A DNA stretch of 55,288 nucleotides from positions 1 to 55,288 of the forward strand of contig JAIBBE010000093.1 in the NCBI GenBank assembly GCA_019694835.1. The letters run 5' to 3'. This stretch comes from Fimbriimonadaceae bacterium. GTDB taxonomy: Bacteria > Armatimonadota > Fimbriimonadia > Fimbriimonadales > Fimbriimonadaceae. A program made the translations under genes and the position numbers. Shown piece after piece: positions 1 through 8,325 of this stretch. Under the pieces are notes generated by a model, which saw nothing but the letters and a program-made list of their open reading frames with translations, had not been told where the DNA came from and ran no database searches. The stretch's first letter is position 1. Each line of letters opens with the position of its first letter.

Positions 1-74
1 GTGGCCGCAGCGGTGGCGGCGGCGGTCGCGGCGGCGGACGCAGCGGCGGTGGCGGTGGCGGCGGACGCTGGTAA
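1..74 (+). CDS. C-terminal end of an RGG-rich protein (partial)
   Basis: Reading from base 3, the window opens inside a gene whose last 23 codons encode almost only glycine, arginine and serine and end in Arg-Trp before TAA at 72-74. Such RGG tails are typical of cold-shock-type RRM proteins and DEAD-box RNA helicases, where they bind RNA, but the defining domain lies outside the window, so the function is not known. A terminator hairpin follows 15 bases after the stop. Confidence 0.6.
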   Translation, partial: GRSGGGGGRGGGRSGGGGGGGRW

Positions 75-88
75 TCGTCCCCTTTCTT

Positions 89-120
89 GAACAGGTGGTC
101 ACTTTGGTGGCCACCTGTTC
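89..120 (+). terminator. Rho-independent terminator of the RGG-protein gene
   Basis: Arms at 89-102 and 107-120 pair over 14 bp with one G-T wobble around a TTTG loop. A short T-rich stretch follows. It ends the upstream gene before msrB. Confidence 0.7.
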
Positions 121-166
121 TCGTTTGTGGGAACCGTTTCCCGGGAGTCTGACTTAGAAGGAACGT

Positions 167-568
167 ATGGAACAGCGAGATTTGCCGAAGACCGAAGCGG
201 AGTGGAAGGAAGTGCTCACCCCGGAGGAGTATCGAATCCTCCGTGAAAAGGGGACTGAGAGAGCCTTTACGGGAGAGTATTACGACAATCACGAAGACGG
301 GGTCTATCGGTGTCGAGGCTGCGGCGAACCCCTCTTCGCGTCTGGTGCCAAATACGATTCGGGTTCCGGTTGGCCAAGCTTTTATGCTGCCCTGGATAAG
401 TCGAAGATCGCTGAGCACGAGGACAACAGCCACGGCATGCACCGAGTCGAAGTCACGTGTGCCCGATGTGGCGGTCATCTCGGGCACCTTTTTCCAGATG
501 GTCCGGCACCGACCGGGGTGCGCTACTGCATCAATTCAATGAGCCTCAAACTCGACAAGCAGGCATAA
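167..568 (+). CDS. msrB: Peptide-methionine (R)-S-oxide reductase MsrB
   Basis: This 133-residue protein reduces the R epimer of oxidised methionine in proteins, using thioredoxin as electron donor. The full MsrB fold is present: zinc ligands C49 and C52 (CRGC) and C98 and C101 (CARC), the GSGWPSF motif at about 66-72, the [11 protein letters not shown] motif, and the catalytic cysteine C121 in RYCINS. The length is normal for a stand-alone cytoplasmic MsrB. The ATG is preceded by GAAGGA at a good ribosome-binding distance. The stop codon overlaps the predicted -10 box of the next gene. Identification is firm. Confidence 0.97.
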   Translation: MEQRDLPKTEAEWKEVLTPEEYRILREKGTERAFTGEYYDNHEDGVYRCRGCGEPLFASGAKYDSGSGWPSFYAALDKSKIAEHEDNSHGMHRVEVTCARCGGHLGHLFPDGPAPTGVRYCINSMSLKLDKQA

Positions 569-569
569 T
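564..569 (+). promoter_or_regulatory. -10 box of a predicted leaderless promoter
   Basis: CATAAT ends six bases before the GTG at 576, which would put transcription start on the start codon. Its TAA is also the msrB stop codon. Confidence 0.45.
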
Positions 570-575
570 CGTGCC

Positions 576-1868
576 GTGCTGACCGTGCGCGTCCACCGCG
601 AGGTCGAAGATCTTGAGGCGTTGCTGCCGGAATGGCGTGAATTGCTTGCGGCTAGCCCGTCCGCAACACCGTTCCAGAGTCCGGAGTGGGTTTGCGCCTG
701 GATCGCGAGGTTCTTAGGTGCGAAGCGGCTCCATGTGGTGACCTTTCTGGATGGGCCTCGGCTGGTGGGGTTGATGCCCATGACCTTGTCCCGCTTTCCC
801 TGGCGCGTTTTGCGACCCGTCGGTGCGGGGATATCGGATTACCTGCATCCACTGGCTGCTGGCGGTTACGAGGCGTCGGTCGCGGAAGCCCTCTGGGACC
901 ATGTTTCTGCCCTGTCTGGGGTTGATTTGGTCGACTTTCAGCAGGTGCGGGAGTCAGAGCCCCTTTCGACTGGGCAAGCTTCGGCAGGGATTCCGGGTCA
1001 GGGTAGCCGTCGGATGGCTCGTGCCGACGCGGCGAATTGTTTCGTCGTAAGCAAATGGCTCACTGAAGAAGTTGCTGGGGACGTTGAACGCGGCGTCGGC
1101 ACAAACCATCCGACGGCTACCGCTGGCGACGCGGATACTCCAGCGGCGGTCGAAATGCTATTCGCAAGAGGAAAATCACGTGAGCGCGGGCAAGATGCCC
1201 GGGCCACTCTGGTGAGGGATGAGGAGTGCTTTGTGCTCGACCTGCCGGAAACGTGGGAGTCTTATGTGGCGACCTTGAGCAAGAGCCTTCGCTACGAGGC
1301 GCGACGCCTCGACAAGCCTCCGTACTCGACGGGCCTTGCGACCGTTCGTACACTCACTGAAGTCAGAGAAGTCCGGCGTGGGCTGGACGCCCTCTTCGAC
1401 CTCCACGCTCGCCGCTGGCGCAAACGCGGGTTGCCGGGTGTCTTTGCATTTCGGCGCATCCGGGAGTTTCACTATCGCTTTGCCGAGGAGGCGGTCCAGA
1501 GCGGACTTTTGAGGCTCGGCCTGATCGAACAGAGCGGTCAGGTGCTCGGTGTGATCTACGCGATGGCGGTGAACGAAACTGTGTTCTTCTACCAATCCGG
1601 CTTTGATCCGGAAGCCAAGGAGCTTTCGCCCGGGACCGTGCTCGTGGCGCATACGATCCGGGAAGCTATCGCGGGTGGGGCCAAGCACTTCGACTTTCTG
1701 CGCGGGCCGGAACCCTATAAACTCCGCTGGAAGCCGCAGCACCGTTCAACGAATCTGCGCATCCTCATGTCTAAGACCCTCGTCAGGGGAAGAACGGCGA
1801 TGGGATTAAATCGATTTCGCAGTTCGATCGAAGCACGAATTCGGCTCAAACTCGCGTCTAGAAGTTAG
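576..1868 (+). CDS. GNAT-superfamily acyltransferase (BioF2/CelD-like) with in-frame repeat insertions
   Basis: This 430-residue protein belongs to the BioF2-like/CelD-like acyltransferases, which transfer acyl groups, often in cell-envelope or polysaccharide pathways; the substrate is unknown. The N-terminal lobe (to about 130) contains FQSPEWVCAWI. The C-terminal lobe (about 215-430) has the STLSKSLRYEARR-like region, FYQSGFDPEAKELSPGTVL and the closing FDFLRGPEPYKLRW motif. Between the lobes, residues 143-182 are encoded by a complete palindromic repeat and residues 203-211 by an arm of a second family. The insertion keeps the frame. Start GTG 576 is chosen because a CATAAT box lies six bases upstream and no Shine-Dalgarno is visible. 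Confidence 0.8.
   Translation: MLTVRVHREVEDLEALLPEWRELLAASPSATPFQSPEWVCAWIARFLGAKRLHVVTFLDGPRLVGLMPMTLSRFPWRVLRPVGAGISDYLHPLAAGGYEASVAEALWDHVSALSGVDLVDFQQVRESEPLSTGQASAGIPGQGSRRMARADAANCFVVSKWLTEEVAGDVERGVGTNHPTATAGDADTPAAVEMLFARGKSRERGQDARATLVRDEECFVLDLPETWESYVATLSKSLRYEARRLDKPPYSTGLATVRTLTEVREVRRGLDALFDLHARRWRKRGLPGVFAFRRIREFHYRFAEEAVQSGLLRLGLIEQSGQVLGVIYAMAVNETVFFYQSGFDPEAKELSPGTVLVAHTIREAIAGGAKHFDFLRGPEPYKLRWKPQHRSTNLRILMSKTLVRGRTAMGLNRFRSSIEARIRLKLASRS
1002..1121. repeat. Palindromic repeat family A, complete copy inside a CDS
   Basis: The left arm at 1002-1030 contains GCCGTCGGATGGCTCGTGCC, and the right arm at 1093-1121 is its near-perfect reverse complement. The 120-bp unit equals 40 codons and adds no stop in the host frame. 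Other copies are at 37083-37183 (both arms, intergenic) and 20360-20388 (one arm). Confidence 0.85.
1182..1208. repeat. Palindromic repeat family B, single arm inside a CDS
   Basis: The sequence GAGCGCGGGCAAGATGCCCG and its flank match the arms at 45910-46004 and 54508-54535. Translated here it gives ERGQDARAT. Confidence 0.7.
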
Positions 1869-1875
1869 TCAGGAG

Positions 1876-1881
1876 CATAAT
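1876..1881 (+). promoter_or_regulatory. -10-like box close to the T2SS F start
   Basis: CATAAT lies five bases before ATG 1887. An AGGAG immediately upstream could equally serve as ribosome binding site on a longer transcript. Confidence 0.3.
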
Positions 1882-1886
1882 CGACC

Positions 1887-3134
1887 ATGCCGCGCTTCGC
1901 CTATAAGGCTTTGGATATGGAAGGCCGCCTCATCGACGGCCAGGCTGAAGGCGCGACCATGGACTCGGTCGCCAAAGATCTTGCCGATCGGGGGCTGCAG
2001 GTTCAAAACCTTTCGATGGCGGCTCCCGCGCAGGTCCCACGAACCGCCGAGTCTCCGAGAGCCCACGTCGAACTTGGTCCTCGCAGTGTCTTCGCGAAGG
2101 ATATCGCGGGTCCGCTGGTCGGCAAGGTCGACCTCCCGCATCTGTCGTTCTTCTTCCGACAACTCTCGACCATGCTCCAAGCCGGGGTGAATCCGGTCCA
2201 GACCCTTTCCACGCTGTCAACACAAACCCAGAGTCCCAAACTCGCGCGGATCATCACGGAGATCGGTGCCGGCGTTCAAGAGGGTCACCCCATGTCCGCG
2301 GTCATGCAGCGCTACCCCGAGGTTTTTTCGCCCCTCGTGATGAGCCTGGTACGAGCAGGTGAGCAGGGCGGCTTCATGGACCGAATCCTGACCCAAATCG
2401 CGGACTATCTCGACCAGGAAATCAAGCTGCGACAGCTTTTGCGCCGGGTGACCATTTATCCGAAAATCGTGATCGGTGCTTCGATCGTGATCCTGATTGC
2501 GGCGAACGCGATCATCGCGGCCGTTGCTCCCAATTCTCCGATTAGCCTCACCTCGCCGCTCACCCGACCGGCAACCTGGATCATTCTCGGCCCACTGCTG
2601 GTCGGCCTTTTCCTATTCATCCGCGTCGGGCTTCACAACGCGCGTCTCAAGCAGAACTGGGATCAGCTGATTCTCATGCTTCCTGGCCTCGGCAAAACCT
2701 CCAAGCAGTTCGCGATGGCGAAGTTCGGGCGAGCGTTCGGTGCGCTCTACAAAGCTGGTGTCCCAGTTCAACAGAGCTTCCAGCTCGCGGCGGATGCGTG
2801 CGGCAACGAACACCTGCGAGCCGAAATGCAGCCGGCGATACGGGAATTGGAGACCGGAGCCGGGATTGCGGACACCTTTCGCGCCACCGGAGCGTTCAAT
2901 CCGATTGTGCTGGACATGGTGAGTACGGGAGAGCGAACCGGCAACTTGGATCACATGTTGAACAAGATGTCCGAGTTCTATGAGGGTGAAGCCGAGACCC
3001 GATCCATTCAGGCGGCGATCTTCACAGGCGTGGTGTGCCTTTTGTTTGTCGCATGCTATGTCGGCTACGTGTATATCTCGAACCTCTCCGGGATCGGGGC
3101 AAGCTACCAGCAGGCTGCCGACGAAGCACAGTGA
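1887..3134 (+). CDS. Type II secretion / type IV pilus inner-membrane protein, GspF/PilC family
   Basis: The 415-residue protein is a platform protein that couples the assembly ATPase to pilin or pseudopilin polymerisation in the inner membrane. It starts with the short PRFAYKALDMEGRLIDGQ domain typical of the family. It has two T2SSF repeats (about 85-210 and 285-405), each with a FFRQLSTMLQAGV-like or FGRAFGALYKAGVPV motif. Predicted membrane helices are at about 190-213, 230-248 and 375-395. The downstream J-domain gene starts inside its stop codon. The pilins it would serve may be those at 13.3-16.8 kb or 24.6 kb; that link is inference. Confidence 0.92.
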   Translation: MPRFAYKALDMEGRLIDGQAEGATMDSVAKDLADRGLQVQNLSMAAPAQVPRTAESPRAHVELGPRSVFAKDIAGPLVGKVDLPHLSFFFRQLSTMLQAGVNPVQTLSTLSTQTQSPKLARIITEIGAGVQEGHPMSAVMQRYPEVFSPLVMSLVRAGEQGGFMDRILTQIADYLDQEIKLRQLLRRVTIYPKIVIGASIVILIAANAIIAAVAPNSPISLTSPLTRPATWIILGPLLVGLFLFIRVGLHNARLKQNWDQLILMLPGLGKTSKQFAMAKFGRAFGALYKAGVPVQQSFQLAADACGNEHLRAEMQPAIRELETGAGIADTFRATGAFNPIVLDMVSTGERTGNLDHMLNKMSEFYEGEAETRSIQAAIFTGVVCLLFVACYVGYVYISNLSGIGASYQQAADEAQ

Positions 3135-4222
3135 AGAAGACCTACTACGACATTCTCGGCATCGCTCGAACCGCCGACGACCAGGAAATCCGAGCTGCTT
3201 ACCGGCGTTTGGTTCTCAAGTACCACCCGGACCGGAACCCGGACAAGTCGGCGACCGAGATGTTCCTCAAGGTGACGCGAGCCTATGAGTGCCTGAGCGA
3301 TCGCGGGCGCCGAGCTAGCTATGACCGCCTCCTGAAACTGGAAGAGCAGCCAGAACCCGTCGAAACGAGCCAACCCTCCAAGGCCAAGCCGCGACAGGCA
3401 ACGGAGCCCGTCGGAATGCGTCGACCCAAGCCATCGGGTCCCGCCGCCGACATCATCCGGCTGACTACGCTCCTCAACCGCAGCAAGTACGTCGAAGCCG
3501 AGGGGCTGGCCAGGAGGCTGATTCAGTACCATCCCTACGAAGCTCTGCCCTATGCCGTGCTCGGCGACATTTCGCGATACCGGGGTGACTTAGTCGAGGC
3601 CAGCAAGCTTTACGCCTATGCGGCCCAAATGGACCCGGGCAACCCCGTTTTTCAGAAGAAGCACGAGGAAATGTTGCTGGCGACCACCCGCGCGGACGGA
3701 CGCAACACCGAGGAGATGACGACGTTCCCGCTCATGGTCGGCGGCGGCATCGTCATCGCGTCGGGTGCCTACCTTGCGTTGAGCCAAGAAAAGCCGCTCT
3801 ACGCCGAAGGCCCGATTTCGCAGTGGACCCTCGGACTTGTCGTGATGCTGTTTCTCTGCGGAGTCAGTATGGGGGCGAGTCTGAGCTTGGCTGGGCTCTT
3901 AGACCGTTTTTGGGCCTATCGAGGAGCCGCCGTCATGCGTTTTCCGCCCAGCCTAATTCTTGGCGTCGTGGCGCTAGCGAACTTCTGGGCGGCCCTTGCC
4001 CTGTACCTGGGCATTGGCGCGAGTCAGAATGCGTTCAACCCCTCCACCTCCCGAATCGTGGCGGCGGTCAGTTTGGTGACGGGTGTTTTGGCGATGGCCT
4101 GTGCGATGTCCCATGCCGACGATCGTCAAGCGATGATGGGCCAGACCATGCTGTGGGGTGGCAATCTCGTTTACATCGGAGCCCTGTGCGGGTGGATGGT
4201 GGCCGATGGATTTCGGGAGTGA
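3131..4222 (+). CDS. J-domain (DnaJ-like) membrane protein
   Basis: This 363-residue protein has an N-terminal J domain (residues 3-70) with the HPD tripeptide at 32-34 that activates Hsp70 ATPase. A helical TPR-like segment (about 115-185) follows a proline-rich linker. The last 165 residues contain about five hydrophobic helices, so the J domain is anchored to the membrane. There is no Gly/Phe-rich or zinc-finger region, so this is not DnaJ itself but a specialised co-chaperone. The GTG start at 3131 overlaps the TGA of the GspF-like gene, which implies translational coupling and a possible role in assembling that machine. The fusion is unusual. Confidence 0.8.
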   Translation: MKKTYYDILGIARTADDQEIRAAYRRLVLKYHPDRNPDKSATEMFLKVTRAYECLSDRGRRASYDRLLKLEEQPEPVETSQPSKAKPRQATEPVGMRRPKPSGPAADIIRLTTLLNRSKYVEAEGLARRLIQYHPYEALPYAVLGDISRYRGDLVEASKLYAYAAQMDPGNPVFQKKHEEMLLATTRADGRNTEEMTTFPLMVGGGIVIASGAYLALSQEKPLYAEGPISQWTLGLVVMLFLCGVSMGASLSLAGLLDRFWAYRGAAVMRFPPSLILGVVALANFWAALALYLGIGASQNAFNPSTSRIVAAVSLVTGVLAMACAMSHADDRQAMMGQTMLWGGNLVYIGALCGWMVADGFRE

Positions 4223-4817
4223 AGAGTTCGGGTGGCGGGCAACGGGTAGCGGGGGACGGGTAGAGGAGTCGGTTTAGACGTGTCAGGGCGTTGTTCAGCC
4301 TTGGTAAACCAAGTCGGACAGATCTAGTCCTTACAGTCAAAAGTGCCCTCCGGTCCGCTACCCGCCACCCGCCACCCGTACTAACGGCAACATTTGGCGC
4401 GCGGGGCGACCCTTTCTCGGGCTTGAGCTTTTGCCTGACGAGGCAAGCCGAGCCGGGAGGGGCTGAGCTTTCGCAGCCAGTCGGGCTTTTGACGCCCCGG
4501 TCGATTCTGCCTTAGACCCCTCCTCCAGCGACTCATTTCCTCTCCAACACCCCTTCAATTCCCAATTGGGAAAACAGAACAGACGAACCACGCGGCTGAT
4601 GACCGCTATGAGCATGATAGCAAGCCCAGACGGAACTTGGTGGGCGTTGAGGAAAACCTGGCACAAATACGAGACGCTCGCTGCTCCGGTGATTTGGCGG
4701 GGCTCGGGGCACCATCGCTTCGATTCCGGAGGTAATCTGTAACGATACGAAGCGAGGCTGCGTCTGTTTCGATACAGGCGCTGCGCGTTGCGGCCCGGAA
4801 ACAGGAGTTAGAACTGA
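4223..4817. other. Repeat-rich intergenic region
   Basis: No gene is supported in this 595-base stretch. It holds inverted arms of repeat family G (4229-4262 and 4351-4379). A second low-complexity segment at about 4400-4515 is rich in CGGGCTT and GAGCTTT words and looks like another dispersed repeat, though no second copy is seen here. The last 80 bases should hold the promoter of the gene at 4818, but I see no convincing -35/-10 pair. Confidence 0.5.
4229..4379. repeat. Palindromic repeat family G, both arms
   Basis: The left arm at 4229-4262 reads GGGTGGCGGGCAACGGGTAG and more. The right arm at 4351-4379 contains its reverse-complement words CCGCTACCCGCCACCCG. A second pair is at 20331-20562. 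Confidence 0.6.
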
Positions 4818-6308
4818 ATGAGACGACTCGCCATTTTTGCAGCGATGCTTGGATTAGCGGGCACGGCGCTGGCCCAAGGCTTTAGCATCGTGCGGCCAAA
4901 GGACGGTTCCGTCGTTCGAGAGGTCGTGCAGGTCCGCATCCCCAAGGGTGCCGTCCCCGAGGGCCATTACGTTGGCTTCTGGATCAACGGCAAGTTCCTT
5001 GAAGCGGTCGGTTTGGACGCTGCTGACGTCTCCGGCAATGACTATGTCTACAAGCTGGACACCAAGGGACGCAAGTTCCCCGATGGCAAGCTATCCATCA
5101 CGGCCAAACTCTATGCTGACTTCGAGAACGGCCCGAAGGAGATGAACTCGTCCTCGGTGGACGTCACCCTCGATAACTCGAACAGCATCAAAATTCCGGC
5201 GGGTGGACTCAAGCTTCGCTATGCGTTCACGCCAGGAACTCAGCTTGTTTACAACGTCGAAGCCAAAGTCACGGAAGCAAGCATTACCGAAATCCAGAAG
5301 CAGTTGGGTGGACGCGCCAGCGAGGAGATGATCGATACCCAAAAGCTCCGATTCCTCGTGGCGGTCGACAACGCATACAAGACGACGACCGGAACCGATG
5401 GGCTTTTGCGTGTTCAGCTCCTTCCGCCCAAAGGCAAGGAGTACGCCTACGTAGACCTGAACAACAGCGGCACGCCGGTCAAGTACAGCATCGACCAGAT
5501 GTGGCCGATCTACATGCGCGTCAGCGATGCTGGACGCGAACTCTTCGGATCGCTGCCCGGCTATTTCGGCTTTGAGAATTCGGACACCGGGGCGGTTTCC
5601 GATGGCCTCTTGATCCCGTTTGCGTTGCCCCAACTACCGGCCAAGGGGCTCAAACCGGGCGATACCTTCCCGGGCAGCTTCCAGCAAGTGGTTCCCAACC
5701 TCATGACCGATCCGGCCTTGAATATCTTTGCCGGCAAGGTCACGACCGGGCTTCCTGCTCGCGGCATCCTCGAAGCGGTGGAATGGGAGAACGGTATCCC
5801 TTGCGCCAAGATTCGTAACACGATCGAAGTCGCTCAGGGCGAAGCGAAGGTGACCCTGGACTCGACCTACTGGTTTGCGCTCGATCGAAAGTGCATCGTG
5901 AAGTACATCCTGAATCAGACCATCGAAACGAAGGTGAGTTCGGGACAGGCTGGTGGTGCCGGAGCGGCGGCGACCGGTGGTCGCGGCGGTGGTGGGAACG
6001 TGATGGGTCCGAGCCGAGGCGGCGGTCGAGGCGGCGGAATGATGGGCCCTCCAGGTGGCGGCGACGGCGGTGACTTCTCGATGCAGCGTGGCGGACGTGG
6101 CGGACGCGGCGGCGCTGGACTAGCTCCTCCTCCTCCCAGCCAGGGCGGATCGCGCGGCGGCTCACCAATGGCAGGACCGGGCGGTCCGGCTGGACCGGCA
6201 GGAAGTGGAGCCGCTGGCGGGCGCGGAGCCGGTGGTGGCGGTGGACGCGGTTCGAACACGGAGTACATCCGGGTGCGACAGCAGTTCATGATCACCCTCG
6301 AAAAGTAA
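4818..6308 (+). CDS. Secreted protein with Gly/Arg-rich low-complexity tail, function unknown
   Basis: The 496-residue product has a clear signal peptide (residues 1-19, cut after ALA). An Ig-like segment (about 22-130) begins IVRPKDGSVVREVVQVRIP. A middle domain (about 135-375) has no family I recognise. Residues 380-480 are a glycine-, arginine- and proline-rich tail with GGRGGG runs, followed by a short ordered end (YIRVRQQFMITLEK). AGGAG lies upstream of the ATG and a terminator follows. The tail resembles the RGG tail at the left edge of the window in composition only. It is probably periplasmic or surface located. Confidence 0.75.
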   Translation: MRRLAIFAAMLGLAGTALAQGFSIVRPKDGSVVREVVQVRIPKGAVPEGHYVGFWINGKFLEAVGLDAADVSGNDYVYKLDTKGRKFPDGKLSITAKLYADFENGPKEMNSSSVDVTLDNSNSIKIPAGGLKLRYAFTPGTQLVYNVEAKVTEASITEIQKQLGGRASEEMIDTQKLRFLVAVDNAYKTTTGTDGLLRVQLLPPKGKEYAYVDLNNSGTPVKYSIDQMWPIYMRVSDAGRELFGSLPGYFGFENSDTGAVSDGLLIPFALPQLPAKGLKPGDTFPGSFQQVVPNLMTDPALNIFAGKVTTGLPARGILEAVEWENGIPCAKIRNTIEVAQGEAKVTLDSTYWFALDRKCIVKYILNQTIETKVSSGQAGGAGAAATGGRGGGGNVMGPSRGGGRGGGMMGPPGGGDGGDFSMQRGGRGGRGGAGLAPPPPSQGGSRGGSPMAGPGGPAGPAGSGAAGGRGAGGGGGRGSNTEYIRVRQQFMITLEK

Positions 6309-6330
6309 GCTGACCTAACGGTTCGAAGCA

Positions 6331-6364
6331 GAGCCCGTGCGGTACATTACCCACGGGCTCTTTT
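6331..6364 (+). terminator. Rho-independent terminator just upstream of tatC
   Basis: GAGCCCGTG (6331-6339) pairs with CACGGGCTC (6352-6360) and is followed by TTTT. It ends only ten bases before the tatC ATG. Confidence 0.8.
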
Positions 6365-6374
6365 GCCGCTCGCT

Positions 6375-7199
6375 ATGCCGATTTTCACGGTCCCACGCAG
6401 GAATAAGGTTTCCGACCCCGACGACTTTCGGGCTTCGCTCGTCGAGCACTTGGAGGAGCTGCGCGGGCGCATCTTCAAAGTCCTCCTCCTGCTCATTCTC
6501 GGCTGGGTCATCGGATGGTTCTTGGAGCCCTGGGTTTACGACCGGATGAACGACTTGGTGAAGCCAGAACTGGCCAAACTCAAGACGGACTATAAGGAAC
6601 CCTTCAAGAGCTTCACCGACCCCTTCATGCTCAAACTCAAGCTGTCGTTCTTCGTCGGCCTGATCTTGGTGCTGCCCTTCTGCGTGCTCCAAGTCTGGGG
6701 GTTCATCGAACCCGGTCTGAAGGAGAACGAGAAGAAGCCGCTCCGCGTTGTCGCACCGCTCAGCGTGGTGCTTTTTGGCGTCGGTGCGGGATTCTGCTGG
6801 CTCATCTTGCCGAGTGCGTTCTCGTGGTTCATGACCTTCGTTGCGGACTTCCCCGGCACAGTGCTTTATCCAGAGCCAGGAACGTTCGTGTTCTTCACCC
6901 TCAAAATGCTGTTGGCGTTCGGCCTGGGCTTCCAACTTCCCTTGCTGGTGTTCTTCCTGGCCAAAATCGGCCTGCTCAGTCCCGAGACGCTCAAGACCTA
7001 CTGGCGCCAAGCCACAGTCATCATTTTCTTCGGTGCCGCGATCATCACCCCGAGCAACGACATGTTCAGCATGATGATGATGGCGGTGCCGCTGACGCTG
7101 CTCTTTTTCATCAGCATGTGGGCGGTCCAGGTCTCGGCGAAGAAGAAGCTGCGTCTCGAGAGGGAAGTGGAGGCGGAGTCGGACGAGTTGGCTTCGTAG
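6375..7199 (+). CDS. tatC: Sec-independent (twin-arginine) translocase subunit TatC
   Basis: TatC is the signal-peptide receptor of the Tat pathway, which exports folded proteins. The 274-residue protein has six hydrophobic helices. The conserved N-terminal EHLEELRGR motif is at about residues 24-32 and the first periplasmic loop ends with IEPGLKENEKK, carrying the family's Pro-Glu. ATG 6375 is preferred over an upstream TTG because it matches TatC N-termini. A terminator sits ten bases upstream and no ribosome binding site is visible. No tatA or tatB is in the window. The next gene encodes a Tat substrate. Confidence 0.93.
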   Translation: MPIFTVPRRNKVSDPDDFRASLVEHLEELRGRIFKVLLLLILGWVIGWFLEPWVYDRMNDLVKPELAKLKTDYKEPFKSFTDPFMLKLKLSFFVGLILVLPFCVLQVWGFIEPGLKENEKKPLRVVAPLSVVLFGVGAGFCWLILPSAFSWFMTFVADFPGTVLYPEPGTFVFFTLKMLLAFGLGFQLPLLVFFLAKIGLLSPETLKTYWRQATVIIFFGAAIITPSNDMFSMMMMAVPLTLLFFISMWAVQVSAKKKLRLEREVEAESDELAS

Positions 7200-7235
7200 T
7201 AGTTGCGGCTGGGCGTCATCCGGGCCCGGCTTCGC

Positions 7236-7241
7236 TATACT
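7236..7241 (+). promoter_or_regulatory. -10 box of a predicted leaderless promoter
   Basis: TATACT ends six bases before ATG 7248, placing the predicted transcription start on the start codon. Confidence 0.55.
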
Positions 7242-7247
7242 AGAGCC

Positions 7248-8270
7248 ATGAGCACCCAGCCGACCCGGCGCGATGTCCTTGCCGGAGCGTTCACCACCGC
7301 CGCCGCCCTTGCCCTCGGCCCGATGGCCCGCGCGATCCAGCATAAGGACCTCGTCATTGGCAAAGACCCGTTCGCGTTTAAGGTCACCCACGACTGGCTG
7401 GTGCCACCGTCGAGCATCAATTACGGTGACACCCACGGTCTCGCGGTGGACCAGCATGGGCACATTTACCTCGCTCACACCGTCCATTCGTCCAGCGTCG
7501 GCAGCGACGCTGTCCTCGTCTTCGATCAGAAAGGCAAGTTCATGAACTCCTGGGGGGCCGACTTCCGAGGGGGTGCCCACGGTCTCGACATCCGGAAGGA
7601 GGGAAGCGAGGAGTTCCTCTATCACTGCGACACACGGCGTCGCCTGATCGTCAAGACCGACCTGAAGGGCAAGATCATCTGGTCGCAGGGCATGCCCAAG
7701 GACAGCGGTGTTTACACCGATGCCAACCAGTGGTGCCCCACGAACGTCGCCTTCGACCCCAACGGCGATGTCATCGTCGGCGATGGGTACGGCAGCCACT
7801 ACATCCACCGCTATTCCAAGGACGGCGTCTACAAGGGCATCCTCATCAAGCCTGGCAGTGAAGCAGGGTTCGTGCGGGAACCACATGGCCTGTGGGTTGA
7901 CCACCGGGGCAAAGAGCCGCTCCTGATCGTTGCTGATCGTGGGAATCGCCGCCTTCAGTCCTTTACGCTCGACGGCAAACACGTTGGTTTTGTGACCGAA
8001 GGCATTCGGCGGCCCTGCCATGTCCATTTCAACCACGACCACATGCTCGTTCCGGACTTGGAGAGCATCGTAACGATTCTGGACAAGAACGATAAGGTCG
8101 TTGCCGCCCTCGGCGACGGGCATCCTTCCAACCTGCGCGGTGCGCCCCGAGACCAATGGCTGCCCGGCAAGTTCATCCATCCCCATGCCGCGATTTGGGT
8201 CAACAAGAACGATATCGTGGTGGCCGAGTGGGTACCGACGGGCCGGGTGACCCGGCTCCAACGCGTGTAG
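7248..8270 (+). CDS. Tat-exported six-bladed beta-propeller (NHL-type) protein
   Basis: The 340-residue product begins with a twin-arginine signal (TRRDVLAGAFTTAAALAL, cut near MARA), so it is probably exported folded. The mature part has NHL-like repeats with HGLAVDQHGHIYLAH, ADRGNRRLQSFTLDGKHVGF and related blades. These match the six-bladed propeller family that includes peptidyl-alpha-hydroxyglycine lyase-like proteins. The ligand or reaction is not evident. It lies 48 bases after tatC, which makes joint function with the Tat system likely, although it has its own TATACT box. Confidence 0.85.
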   Translation: MSTQPTRRDVLAGAFTTAAALALGPMARAIQHKDLVIGKDPFAFKVTHDWLVPPSSINYGDTHGLAVDQHGHIYLAHTVHSSSVGSDAVLVFDQKGKFMNSWGADFRGGAHGLDIRKEGSEEFLYHCDTRRRLIVKTDLKGKIIWSQGMPKDSGVYTDANQWCPTNVAFDPNGDVIVGDGYGSHYIHRYSKDGVYKGILIKPGSEAGFVREPHGLWVDHRGKEPLLIVADRGNRRLQSFTLDGKHVGFVTEGIRRPCHVHFNHDHMLVPDLESIVTILDKNDKVVAALGDGHPSNLRGAPRDQWLPGKFIHPHAAIWVNKNDIVVAEWVPTGRVTRLQRV

Positions 8271-8310
8271 CGGGTTTCTGGTTCCGGCACCACCCATGCG
8301 GGTGGGCCGG

Positions 8311-8316
8311 TAAACT
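8311..8316 (+). promoter_or_regulatory. -10-like box of asnS
   Basis: TAAACT lies nine bases before ATG 8326, so a leader of at most three bases is predicted. A GC-rich hairpin (8284-8310) directly precedes it and may end the previous transcript. Confidence 0.4.
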
Positions 8317-8325
8317 CGTGGTTCC

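Noticed and set aside
4358..4666. A 102-codon minus-strand frame in the long intergenic region
   Set aside because: It runs through repeat arms and low-complexity words (AKAQPLP, SGKSSSPRKG) and lacks a ribosome binding site. It looks like a translated repeat.
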